Origin: Draconibacterium halophilum
Lineage (GTDB): Bacteria > Bacteroidota > Bacteroidia > Bacteroidales > Prolixibacteraceae
Assembly: GCF_010448835.1 (NCBI RefSeq)
Contig: NZ_CP048409.1
Coordinates: 3,170,001 to 3,234,000, forward strand
Direction of reading: 5' to 3'
DNA: 64,000 nucleotides
Below, piece after piece: positions 1 through 6,283 of this stretch (positions are counted from its first letter, which is position 1; every line of letters starts with the position of its first letter). The notes under the pieces are model-generated. The model saw only the letters and a list, made by a program, of their open reading frames with translations, made no database searches and was not told the origin of the DNA. The position numbers were made by a program, and so were the translations under genes.

Positions 1-139
1 GAGCCGGCGGTTTACATTTAGAATATTTTCCACAAGTTAAGAAACATAGGTTTATTACACCAAATTTATGTTTGGAAAAAATCACAATTTAGAATAGTTT
101 TTAATAATATCTCGTTTGTTAAACAGTTATATCCACCGC

Positions 140-164
140 TACCGCGCGAATCCTTTCGCGTGGT
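140..164 (+). repeat. REP-like palindrome, copy 1
   Basis: The sequence reads CGCGAATCCTTTCGCG followed by TGGT. It forms a 6-bp stem with a 4-base loop and is flanked by CTACCG on the left. Matching copies lie at 551-574 and 627-652, with an inverted copy at 1281-1307 around the Y1 transposase gene. Confidence 0.75.
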
Positions 165-187
165 CTTAAACTACCACTACCACTACT

Positions 188-209
188 CCCCCTCGTTTGC
201 AACGAGGGG
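188..209. repeat. Hairpin with CCCCTCGTT/AACGAGGGG stem
   Basis: A perfect 9-bp stem (189-197 and 201-209) encloses the three-base loop TGC. The hairpin and about 65 bases after it recur almost unchanged at 2180-2262. Related hairpins with other stem sequences but a similar TT-loop-AA apex occur near 2283, 3564 and 15660. Confidence 0.7.
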
Positions 210-421
210 TTCGTATTCCGTCGTTTATAACGGCAATGAAAGGCAATTCTAAAATTGTAAACAAAAACAGATTGCGTCGTCTCCGTCAGCTGACGGATCC
301 TCGCAAAGACCATACGAAATACGAATAACGGCGGCGCAAAACAAGCAGTATTAAGGCACAATACACACCGCGCCGCCATACGTTAACCGGATATTCGTCA
401 TTGGCAGAGTTTACCATTTTT

Positions 422-546
422 TTGAATGGCATAATGAAAGAATGACAGAGATGCTGAATCCGTCAGCTGACGGACAGCATGACGTACCTGGTTATGTTTG
501 CAATACGTGTTAAGAACGTCACCCTGAACTCGTTTCAGGGTCTTAC
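422..546 (+). repeat. Dispersed ~125-bp repeat, copy 1
   Basis: This block contains the 14-bp perfect palindrome CCGTCAGCTGACGG, an 'AGCATGACGTA' segment and a terminal CCCTGAACTCGTTTCAGGG hairpin. A nearly identical copy lies at 16176-16299, and a diverged inverted copy at 21190-21290. No coding capacity is seen. It looks like a small non-autonomous interspersed repeat. Confidence 0.75.
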
Positions 547-550
547 ATAG

Positions 551-574
551 CTACCGCGAATCCCTTCGCGTGGT
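551..574 (+). repeat. REP-like palindrome, copy 2
   Basis: CTACCGCGAATCCCTTCGCG then TGGT, the same 6-bp stem and 4-base loop as the copies at 140-164 and 627-652. It is in direct orientation to both and lies upstream of the transposase gene. Confidence 0.75.
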
Positions 575-626
575 GATAAAACCAGGGTCGTATTATTGCG
601 GCGCAAACAACAGGCAAGCTCCGGCG

Positions 627-652
627 CTGCCGCGCGAATCCCTTCGCGTGGT
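627..652 (+). repeat. REP-like palindrome adjacent to the transposase, copy 3
   Basis: The palindrome GCGCGAATCCCTTCGCG plus TGGT ends about 65 bases before the transposase start. Its mirror image lies just after the gene (1281-1307), so the gene sits between a head-to-head pair. This is the arrangement known for RAYT/REP systems. Confidence 0.8.
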
Positions 653-716
653 TTAGCGAAAGGCTAAGATCTTCTTAGAGTTATTGTACTATTACAATCC
701 TGAAATAAAAAACGAC

Positions 717-1274
717 ATGAGTCGTAACTATAAGTTCCATAATCCCGATGGTGTATATTTTGTCAGCTTTGCAGTTGTCAACTGGTTGGATGTTTTTATC
801 AGGAATGAATACAAGAATATTATACTCGATAGTTTAAGCTTTTGTCAGAAAAACAAAGGCATGGAAATATTTGCATGGTGTATAATGACTAGTCATGTGC
901 ATTTAGTTTTCAGGAGTGATAAAGATGAAGTTAAGCCAGAACAGTTATTAGGAGACTTCAAGCAGTTTACAAGTAATGCTATAGTAAAAGCAATAAAAGA
1001 AAACCCACAAGAAAGCCGAAAAGATATTTTACTTGAACACTTTCAAAAAGCTGGGGCAATGGCATCAAATGTAAGTAAGAATCAATTCTGGAGACATGAC
1101 AATAAACCAATTGAATTATGGAGCAATAAAGTGATCGATGAAAAAATTAACTACATTCACCAAAATCCAGTAGAAGAAGGATTAGTTTTTCGAGCAGAAG
1201 ATTATAGGTATAGTAGCGCAATAGATTATTCCGGAGAAAAAGGATTATTAAAGAATATAATTGTAGTTAAATAA
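717..1274 (+). CDS. REP-associated tyrosine transposase (Y1/HUH family)
   Basis: A 185-residue single-domain transposase of the IS200-like Y1 superfamily, RAYT branch. These proteins nick single-stranded DNA at REP hairpins through an HUH metal site and a tyrosine. The HUH motif is seen as H60-V-H62 in WCIMTSHVHLVF, and the C-terminal half has YIHQNPVEEGLV, the family's tyrosine-bearing stretch. The ATG at 717 (MSRNYKF) is preferred over a TTG at 684, because family proteins begin close to this motif and the extra 11 residues are not family-like. The gene is flanked by inverted REP palindromes and stands alone. It is probably domesticated or self-limited rather than a classical insertion sequence, since no TnpB or long ends are seen. 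Confidence 0.88.
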   Translation: MSRNYKFHNPDGVYFVSFAVVNWLDVFIRNEYKNIILDSLSFCQKNKGMEIFAWCIMTSHVHLVFRSDKDEVKPEQLLGDFKQFTSNAIVKAIKENPQESRKDILLEHFQKAGAMASNVSKNQFWRHDNKPIELWSNKVIDEKINYIHQNPVEEGLVFRAEDYRYSSAIDYSGEKGLLKNIIVVK

Positions 1275-1307
1275 CTACAAACCACGCGAAAGGATTCGCG
1301 CGGCAGC
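1261..1307. repeat. Inverted repeat at the stop codon plus inverted REP copy
   Basis: TTGTAGTTA-AA-TAACTACAA (1261-1280) is a perfect 9-bp inverted repeat that includes the transposase stop codon. It could help end transcription. Directly after it, ACCACGCGAAAGGATTCGCG (1281-1300) followed by CGGCAG is the reverse complement of the upstream REP palindromes. Together they mark the right boundary of the transposase unit. Confidence 0.75.
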
Positions 1308-1402
1308 GAAGGATGTTCCGGTTCCAAAAATAGAATTGCTTTCAGCAAGCAATAATGTAAAGCAAAAACACAAAAAACACAAAAAATACTTATTTTTGAC
1401 TT

Positions 1403-1690
1403 ATGCGATTAAAGCCTGAAATACGAGAATTCCTAAAAGATACAGCAAATACATTGTTCCCGGGAACAGATGTATATCTTTTTGGATCAAGGCTTAACGA
1501 CAATCTAAAAGGTGGAGACATCGACATCTTGCTTTTATCCAATTCGAAAATCGATTCACGAAAATTACGAAAATTCCGAATAGCCTTTTTTAAAAAATTT
1601 GGTTGGCAAAAGATTGATTTGGTCAACTTTACCAAAAAAGAAGACTCGAGCTTTAAACGATTGATTTTAAAAGATGCTCAAACTATTTAA
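1403..1690 (+). CDS. mntA: MntA-type nucleotidyltransferase antitoxin
   Basis: A 95-residue minimal nucleotidyltransferase. The Pol-beta fold signature is complete: G28-S-R, then G37-G-D-I-D41 and a third acidic residue D72 in KIDLV. In characterised MNT/HEPN pairs this enzyme adds AMP groups to the partner HEPN RNase and inactivates it. The next gene starts two bases after the stop and encodes a HEPN protein, so the two form a bicistronic toxin-antitoxin unit. The ATG at 1403 follows an AT-rich leader with no clear Shine-Dalgarno, as is usual in Bacteroidota. Role is inferred from motif and pairing; the order antitoxin-toxin fits. Confidence 0.85.
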   Translation: MRLKPEIREFLKDTANTLFPGTDVYLFGSRLNDNLKGGDIDILLLSNSKIDSRKLRKFRIAFFKKFGWQKIDLVNFTKKEDSSFKRLILKDAQTI

Positions 1691-1692
1691 GC

Positions 1693-2151
1693 ATGACAGA
1701 AAAAGACAAAATTTCTTTAACCCTGTTAAATGAAGAGCTGGTATATCTGGATAAATCGCTATACTCGCTAAAACTATCGTTAGAAAAAAGCCAGGGAATT
1801 GGCACAAAAAAAGAATATAGCTTTGAAGAAATGGAAACATTCGACTCCTTTACTTCAAAATTTGGCCGCACCTCTGATTTATATACACAGAAAGTATTAC
1901 GAACGATATGGATGCTGCTACACGAAGCCTTTCTTCCTTTTATTGACATGTTAAACAAAGCGGAAAAACTCAGCATTATTCACTCCGCGGATTCTTTGCT
2001 TGAAATTCGAGATTTAAGAAACCAGATTACACACGAATATATACCCGAGGCGATAACAGATCTTATTCCTGAGGTAATGGAGAAATGCCAGGATCTGTTC
2101 AAGAATATCGAAACAACAAAAAATTTTATTCAACAAAGAAACTGGAATTAA
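1693..2151 (+). CDS. hepT: HepT-like HEPN ribonuclease toxin
   Basis: A 152-residue, mostly helical protein with the HEPN RNase signature RX4HXY: R109-N-Q-I-T-H114-E-Y116, set in 'EIRDLRNQITHEY'. In HepT toxins the Arg/His pair cleaves RNA, and the nearby tyrosine is the residue AMPylated by MntA. All three residues are present, so the toxin is probably intact. It starts two bases after the mntA stop and must be co-transcribed. Repeats begin within 30 bases of its end, which suggests that the pair arrived or persists as a small accessory cassette. Confidence 0.85.
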   Translation: MTEKDKISLTLLNEELVYLDKSLYSLKLSLEKSQGIGTKKEYSFEEMETFDSFTSKFGRTSDLYTQKVLRTIWMLLHEAFLPFIDMLNKAEKLSIIHSADSLLEIRDLRNQITHEYIPEAITDLIPEVMEKCQDLFKNIETTKNFIQQRNWN

Positions 2152-2825
2152 AACCCTGCTACCTGGCATGACCCTACTCCCCCTCGTTTGCAACGAGGGG
2201 TTCGTATTCCGTCGTTTATAACGACAATGAAAGGCAATTATAAAATTGCAAACAACAACAGATTGCTTCACTAATCAGTATGCGCTAAGCGGTTCAAAAC
2301 CGCTAAGCGCGTTATACGAACTTGCATCGCCTGATGAACAAACAACGCCATACCATTGCGGCGCAAACAACAGGCAAGCTTTACTGAACATTTTAATTGC
2401 GCCGCTTTAAATGCTATCGCATTTATACCCGGAGCTTCGCACCGGGCTACCAATATTTCGCCCCTATGGGGCTTTTGAAAATGCTAACGACAAAATAGGT
2501 AGTCCAATAAAAATTAGTGTAATCGGTGTAATTCGTGGACCATTAAAAGATTTGATAACAAGCACAGGGGCAACGCCCCGGCACGTCACAGCGTAGTCCG
2601 TAGGGGCTACGATAACCGAGTGCGATATTATTGGTGTAACCCGTGTAATTCGTGGATAAAAACAAACAGCTCATAGTCAAAAAAAATAACACATAGTATA
2701 TCCCTAAAACAATACACGCTTAAGTCGTTCCCCCTTGGCGGGTCAGGGGTAAAAACCTTGAAGCGCTTAAACACAAATAAACCCAGCAAGGGATCATCCG
2801 GCATTTTAAAATGCAGAAGACAATA
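2152..2825. other. Repeat-filled gap between two toxin-antitoxin modules
   Basis: No gene is supported. The gap contains a second copy of the 189-275 block (2180-2262: hairpin, then GTCGTT-TAT-AACGAC), the first copy of the 289-bp direct repeat (2251-2539), a GGGGCAACGCCCCGGCAC segment and several versions of the word GTGTAATTCGTGGA. Short reading frames at 2271-2453 and 2411-2596 lie wholly in repeats; the first is duplicated exactly at 3610-3792. Confidence 0.7.
2251..2539 (+). repeat. 289-bp direct repeat flanking higBA, left copy
   Basis: This block matches 3590-3878 base for base, apart from about one substitution (CTTTTGAAAA against CTGTTGAAAA). It contains a near-perfect hairpin GCGCTAAGCGGTT/AACCGCTAAGCGC, a GCGGCGCAAACAACAGGCAAGC segment, CCCCTATGGGG and the GTGTAATTCGTGGA word. 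The two copies enclose the HigB/HigA module. Diverged partial copies occur at about 11040-11100 and 11395-11500. Confidence 0.85.
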
Positions 2826-2855
2826 TTACCAATTTGGTAACTTTTTATATCTTTG
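2826..2855 (+). promoter_or_regulatory. higBA promoter and likely autoregulatory operator
   Basis: TTACCAA-T-TTGGTAA (2826-2840) is a perfect 15-bp palindrome. Eight bases later TATCTTTG (2848-2855) matches the Bacteroidota -7 box TAnnTTTG. The higB ATG is at 2879. The palindrome covers the region just upstream of the -7 box, where the HTH antitoxin HigA would be expected to repress. No good -33 box is seen. Binding is inferred. Confidence 0.65.
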
Positions 2856-2878
2856 CCACAAGTTTGATAAAGAATAAC

Positions 2879-3172
2879 ATGCGGGTAATAGCAAAAAAAA
2901 TACTTCGGGATTTCTGGGAAAAACATGCTGATTCGAAAAACCAACTGAAAACGTGGCACAAAGAAGCAAGTAAAGCGAAATGGATAAGTCCGGCCACGAT
3001 TAAGAATCAATATCCCAAAGCAAGTATTTTAAAAGCCGGACGTGTTGTTTTTGATATATGTGGAAACAAATATCGATTGATTACGCATATAAACTATGAA
3101 CGACAATGGGTTTTTATACGATTTATTGGCACACATAGTGAATATGATACAATTGATGCAGAAAAAATTTGA
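2879..3172 (+). CDS. higB: HigB-family mRNA interferase toxin
   Basis: A 97-residue protein of the HigB_toxin family (RelE-like fold, ribosome-dependent mRNA cleavage). Family features seen are the N-terminal RVIAKKILRDFWEKH, the central WISPATIKNQYPKASI, then GNKYRLITHINY and the C-terminal FIRFIGTHSEYDTID. The ATG at 2879 was chosen. An upstream TTG at 2834 falls inside the operator palindrome and upstream of the -7 box, so it cannot be on the message. The partner antitoxin gene begins six bases after the stop. Toxin-first order is typical of higBA. Confidence 0.9.
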   Translation: MRVIAKKILRDFWEKHADSKNQLKTWHKEASKAKWISPATIKNQYPKASILKAGRVVFDICGNKYRLITHINYERQWVFIRFIGTHSEYDTIDAEKI

Positions 3173-3177
3173 CGGAT

Positions 3178-3534
3178 ATGAATATTAAAGTGATTAAAAC
3201 AGAAATTGATTACCAACAAGCATTAAAAAGACTTGAGGTAATTTTTGATGCTCCGATTGACTCCCCTGAAGGAGATGAAGCAGAAATTCTATGTATCCTG
3301 ATAGAAAAATATGAAGATGAGCATTACCCCATTGCTCCTCCTGATCCGATTGAAGCGATCAGTTTTCGTATGGAGCAAATGGATATGAAAAATAGTGATT
3401 TGGTAAAAATAATTGGATATAAAAGTAGAGTTTCAGAGATTTTTAGCAGGAAGCGTAAATTGAGTTTACAGATGATAAGAAAACTACATGAAAAATTAAA
3501 AATCCCTTACGAATCTTTAATGTCAGATTATTAA
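3178..3534 (+). CDS. higA: HigA-family HTH antitoxin
   Basis: A 118-residue protein. The N-terminal half is acidic (ALKRLEVIFDAPIDSPEGDEAE), as in HigA proteins that bind the toxin. The C-terminal half is an XRE-type helix-turn-helix (about residues 55-115: MEQMDMKNSDLVKIIGYKS, then RVSEIFSRKRKLSLQMIRKL) that would bind the palindrome at 2826-2840. The ATG at 3178 lies six bases after higB stops; a TTG at 3169 overlapping higB is less likely. It neutralises HigB and represses the operon, by family analogy. Confidence 0.9.
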   Translation: MNIKVIKTEIDYQQALKRLEVIFDAPIDSPEGDEAEILCILIEKYEDEHYPIAPPDPIEAISFRMEQMDMKNSDLVKIIGYKSRVSEIFSRKRKLSLQMIRKLHEKLKIPYESLMSDY

Positions 3535-3589
3535 TATGACTCCCACTGCCCCTCGCCGCTGGTTCGGATTTGTAATCCGGACCGTATTG

Positions 3590-3878
3590 AACAACAACAG
3601 ATTGCTTCACTAATCAGTATGCGCTAAGCGGTTCAAAACCGCTAAGCGCGTTATACGAACTTGCATCGCCTGATGAACAAACAACGCCATACCATTGCGG
3701 CGCAAACAACAGGCAAGCTTTACTGAACATTTTAATTGCGCCGCTTTAAATGCTATCGCATTTATACCCGGAGCTTCGCACCGGGCTACCAATATTTCGC
3801 CCCTATGGGGCTGTTGAAAATGCTAACGACAAAATAGGTAGTCCAATAAAAATTAGTGTAATCGGTGTAATTCGTGGA
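3590..3878 (+). repeat. 289-bp direct repeat flanking higBA, right copy
   Basis: Second copy of 2251-2539, offset by 1339 bases with about one mismatch. It begins 55 bases after higA, following a GGTTCGGAT/ATCCGGACC hairpin (3561-3583). Past its right end (3879-4000) lie 'CCCTGAAAGGG' and 'CCCGGAGGCTACGCCCCGGG'-like palindromic fragments, and no gene. The near identity suggests recent duplication or gene conversion. Recombination between the copies would delete higBA. Confidence 0.85.
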
Positions 3879-4000
3879 TAAAACCCGCCCTGAAAGGGCA
3901 GTTCAATTCAGCCCCTGCGTTCGCGAGCTCAGTAGGCACAAGCCCGGAGGCTACGCCCCGGGAATAAAGGCAACATAGAAAACTATTCCAGTTTTAAACC

Positions 4001-4012
4001 GTATATTTATAC
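4001..4012 (+). promoter_or_regulatory. Palindromic promoter element of the toxin-antitoxin module
   Basis: GTATA-TT-TATAC is a perfect 12-bp palindrome overlapping a near-match -7 box (TATATTTA, 4002-4009), with the antitoxin ATG at 4029. The same arrangement, CGTATATTTGTATA, sits at 5292-5305 before the second module. The two promoters therefore share ancestry and may share autoregulation. Confidence 0.5.
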
Positions 4013-4028
4013 CGTATAAAATAATAGC

Positions 4029-4259
4029 ATGGAAACAATAATTATACTGCCAAAAGATAAAGCAGAATTAAAATTTTTCGTCGAACTAGCTGAACGTCTG
4101 GGGACAAAATTTAAAACTCTTGATGAGTTTCAGGATGAACAATTACTCGATCGTATGTTAGAAAATCTAAATACACCGCTTGTTGAGAAAGAAAATATTA
4201 TGGATCAACTTCACACCATTTTAAACGAAGACCAACCTCCTTATACGAATGAAGATTAG
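4029..4259 (+). CDS. Putative antitoxin of a RelE/ParE-type module
   Basis: A 76-residue acidic protein starting METIIILPKDKAELKFFVEL. It has an N-terminal strand/helix segment and a flexible acidic tail ending NEDQPPYTNED. I do not recognise a named family. The call rests on position: its last 11 bases overlap the start of a RelE/ParE-like toxin gene, and a related pair with the same overlap sits at 5318. The ATG at 4029 follows the palindromic promoter element by 16 bases. It probably wraps the toxin with its tail; DNA binding is uncertain because no HTH or ribbon-helix-helix is obvious. Confidence 0.7.
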   Translation: METIIILPKDKAELKFFVELAERLGTKFKTLDEFQDEQLLDRMLENLNTPLVEKENIMDQLHTILNEDQPPYTNED

Positions 4260-4515
4260 ATTTTTGCATGGATTTGAAAACGATCTGAAGAAAATCAGTG
4301 ATAAAAAGCTTGCTCAGATGATCTTACAGAGTATTGCTGTTTTTGAGTCTGCAAATTCACTAAAAGAAATTTCAGGTATTAAGAAACTAAAAGGTCACCC
4401 GAACGCATTTCGATACCGAAAAAGGAAGTATCGCATCGGGTTCTTTTTTGAAGAGGATACGGTAATATTTGCAGCTTTTGCTCCAAGAGGAAAAATTTAC
4501 AAGAAATTCCCATAA
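4249..4515 (+). CDS. RelE/ParE-family toxin
   Basis: An 88-residue basic protein with the RelE/ParE layout: N-terminal strand MKIRFLHGFENDLKKISDKK, a helical pair, then the core LKGHPNAFRYRKRKYRIGFF, the strand DTVIFAAFAPR and the ending IYKKFP. The LKG...YRxRxxxYRIGF core and the terminal D/KIYKKFP are shared with many Bacteroidota plasmid-stabilisation toxins. The start overlaps the antitoxin by 11 bases, implying translational coupling. Whether the target is mRNA on the ribosome (RelE) or gyrase (ParE) cannot be told from sequence. Apparently intact. Confidence 0.82.
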   Translation: MKIRFLHGFENDLKKISDKKLAQMILQSIAVFESANSLKEISGIKKLKGHPNAFRYRKRKYRIGFFFEEDTVIFAAFAPRGKIYKKFP

Positions 4516-4570
4516 TCACTAAAGTTATGGCATAAATGCTCGCGATTTAACTGTTTTTTTTTTGGAATAA

Positions 4571-4879
4571 AGATGATCTTCAATTATAACATTATTGACT
4601 ACTAAGGTTGGAAGGAATAAATAAGATTGTCAGTAGCACGAAAAACCTTCAAGGGTTTAACAGTTAATAAGAAACGTTTAATCCTCACTCTCGCAAACGA
4701 ATTGGGGTAATCCGTGCAATTCGTGGACAAATGAAAAGTCCTGGCACAAAACTCGTTCAGGGAGCTTTCCACCCTTGGGGAAACTTGCCTGACGACAGGC
4801 AGGTGTCGTCAGACAAAGGGGGTCAGGCGGAGAAACTTATCAGGCAATAAATTAAAGAAATCGGTGTAATTTGTGGACC
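4571..4879 (+). repeat. Long repeat framing the TA modules, copy A
   Basis: It begins near AATTATAACATTA and contains AACAGTTAATAAGAAACG, CTCGCAAACGAATTGGGG, the word CCGTGCAATTCGTGGAC, the hairpin CTGACGACAGGCAGGTGTCG (then TCAG) and ends with GTGTAATTTGTGGACC. Copies B (5001-5263) and C (5911-6247) share the same order. No gene is seen in it. The remaining spacer (4516-4570 and 4880-5000) carries only short repeat fragments. Confidence 0.8.
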
Positions 4880-5000
4880 AAACAAAATCTAAACTAAATT
4901 ATTCGTTCCATGGGTTCCCCCTTGGGGGTCAGGGGTGGTAATAACAGTGGCAAAGCCCCGGCACATAACAGCGCAGTCAGTTAGGGATAGAATTAAAAAC

Positions 5001-5263
5001 AAGCTTAATAAGGTTGATCATTCATTATAACATTAATAACTACTACGGTTGAAAGAATTAAATAAGGTTGTCAGTAGCACGAAAAACCTTCAAGCGTTTT
5101 CAAAACCTTCAAGCGTTTAACAGTTAATAAGAAACGTTTAATCCTCACTCTCGCAAACGAATTGGGGTAATCCGTGCAATTCGTGGACAAATGAAAAGTT
5201 CTGGCACAAAACTCGTTCAGGGAGCTTTCCCCCCAAGGGTGGAAAGCTCGTCAATTCGTGGAC
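5001..5263 (+). repeat. Long repeat framing the TA modules, copy B
   Basis: It has the same succession of blocks as copy A, with an internal duplication of 'AAAACCTTCAAGCGTTT' (5083-5118) and a shortened right end: the CTGACGACAGG hairpin is missing and TTTCCCCCCAAGGGTGGAAA takes its place. It lies directly upstream of the second antitoxin gene. Confidence 0.8.
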
Positions 5264-5293
5264 TTAAGAAAACCATCACTTATTTTAATCTCG

Positions 5294-5301
5294 TATATTT
5301 G
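5294..5301 (+). promoter_or_regulatory. -7 promoter box of the second RelE/ParE-type module
   Basis: TATATTTG matches the Bacteroidota consensus TAnnTTTG exactly, with the antitoxin ATG 17 bases after the box. The surrounding CGTATATTTGTATA resembles the palindrome before the first module at 4001-4012. No clear -33 TTG is seen at the usual distance. Confidence 0.55.
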
Positions 5302-5317
5302 TATAAAATAGTACCAA

Positions 5318-5539
5318 ATGGAAACAATAATTCTTAAAGGAGATTCTGAATCAAATGCCCGGCTGATTCTTGAATTAGCAAAAAAATTAAATTTTAAAGC
5401 GAAAAAGCTTAGCGACAAGGATGCAGAAGAAATGGGGATATATTATTCAGTAAAAGAAGGGATAGAATCCGGGCTTCTGGAGGAGGAAGAAAAAACAAAA
5501 TTTTTGTCGTCACTGGATACTGATAACGATGAAGATTGA
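5318..5539 (+). CDS. Putative antitoxin, paralogue of the 4029 gene
   Basis: A 73-residue acidic protein beginning METIILKGDSESNARLILEL and ending LSSLDTDNDED. Its N-terminus (METII), its acidic tail, the 11-base overlap with the following toxin frame and the promoter sequence all parallel the gene at 4029, so the two modules look paralogous though diverged. No DNA-binding motif is recognised. The cognate toxin is frameshifted as given. If that is real, this antitoxin may be an orphan; if the shift is an assembly error, the pair is complete. Confidence 0.68.
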   Translation: METIILKGDSESNARLILELAKKLNFKAKKLSDKDAEEMGIYYSVKEGIESGLLEEEEKTKFLSSLDTDNDED

Positions 5540-5794
5540 GCTGACAAAAAAATTTCGCAAACAGGTTAGCAAATCAGCTGACAGCTTAACTAAAAAAAGC
5601 TTGGCGATATTATTCGGCAAACACAAAATGCCAATAAACTAAGTAATATTCCCAAACTCAAAAAACTTAAAGGCTATAAGCATACCTACCGGATACGTCT
5701 GGGCGAATACCGAATAGGAATCCATATAGAAGACAATGTCGTTATTTTTGCAGCCTTTGATCACCGAGCCGATATTTATAAGTACTTTCCATAG
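5529..5794 (+). pseudogene. RelE/ParE-family toxin, frameshifted at an A7 run
   Basis: The first frame starts MKIELTKKFRKQVSKSADSL and runs to a stop at 5641. The downstream part, in another frame, reads LSNIPKLKKLKGYKHTYRIR then LGEYRIG and ends ADIYKYFP, a standard RelE/ParE-type core. The switch needs one extra base, and the A7 run at 5592-5598 is the natural place: with A8 the frame is open for 88 codons to the TAG at 5792-5794. The start overlaps the antitoxin by 11 bases. It may be a true pseudogene or a homopolymer miscall; three other genes in this window show the same kind of one-base deficit. Confidence 0.75.
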
Positions 5795-5910
5795 CCACCG
5801 CTCCCGGGCGAATCTCACCTGGTGATTCCTTCCGAGCTTTCGCGTAGTGTTTGAACAGAGCAATATTTTTACATGCTATCAATGCATAAACTAACGAGTC
5901 CAAGCCAAAT

Positions 5911-6247
5911 AAGCTAAATAAGGTTTCCCTACAATTATAACATTAATAACTACTACGGTTGAAAGAATTAAATAAGGTTGCCAACTGCCCGAAAAACCTT
6001 CAAGTGTTTTTTAAACCTTGAAACGATTAACAGTTAATAAGAAACGTTTAATCCTCACTCTCGCAAACGAATTGGGGTAATCCGTGCAATTCGTGGACAA
6101 ATGAAAAGTCCTGGAACAAAACTCGTTCAGAACGCTTTCCACCCTTGGGGAAAACTTGCCTGACGACAGGCAGGTGTCGTCAGACAAAGGGGGTCAGGCG
6201 CAGAAACGTAAAAGGCAATATTTCGAGAAATAGGTGTAATTCGTGGA
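5911..6247 (+). repeat. Long repeat framing the TA modules, copy C
   Basis: Third copy, beginning AAGCTAAATAAGG (compare AAGCTTAATAAGG at 5001) and ending GTGTAATTCGTGGAT. It carries the full right-hand part including CTGACGACAGGCAGGTGTCG. It fills the gap between the broken toxin and gmd. The bases between (5795-5910) contain a composite of REP-like fragments (CGGGCGAATCTCACC and CTTTCGCGTAGTG) and no gene. Confidence 0.8.
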
Positions 6248-6283
6248 TAACAATAAATAACAGATCTAATTGAAAATACAATC

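Larger units (their letters stand above)
1..716. other. Repeat-rich intergenic region before the transposase gene
   Basis: No convincing gene is visible here. The stretch holds at least three copies of a small palindrome with core CGCGAA-TCCC-TTCGCG, a hairpin with a 9-bp stem around TGC (189-209), a ~125-bp dispersed repeat (422-546) and fragments of the 'gcggcgcaaacaacaggcaagc' motif seen again near 2350, 3690 and 11050. Possible reading frames on either strand are built from these repeats and look non-coding. The layout is typical of an accessory region that has gathered small non-autonomous elements. Confidence 0.7.

Noticed and set aside
684..716. Longer transposase starting at TTG 684
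   Set aside because: The extra 11 residues are not family-like and the ATG at 717 gives the standard N-terminus.
2271..3792. Identical 60-codon minus-strand frames at 2271-2453 and 3610-3792
   Set aside because: They lie wholly inside the two copies of the 289-bp repeat. Identity comes from the duplication, and the translation resembles no family.
5592..5600. Programmed -1 frameshift at the A7 run in the toxin gene
   Set aside because: The in-frame heptamer is T-AAA-AAA rather than A-AAA-AAG, and three other genes in the window show the same one-base deficit at other bases, so an assembly or mutation cause is simpler.
4571..6247. CRISPR-like or integron-like array made of the three long repeats
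   Set aside because: Repeats are 260-340 bp, spacers hold whole genes, and no cas genes, integrase or attC-like sites were recognised. Described as a repeat-framed TA cluster instead.
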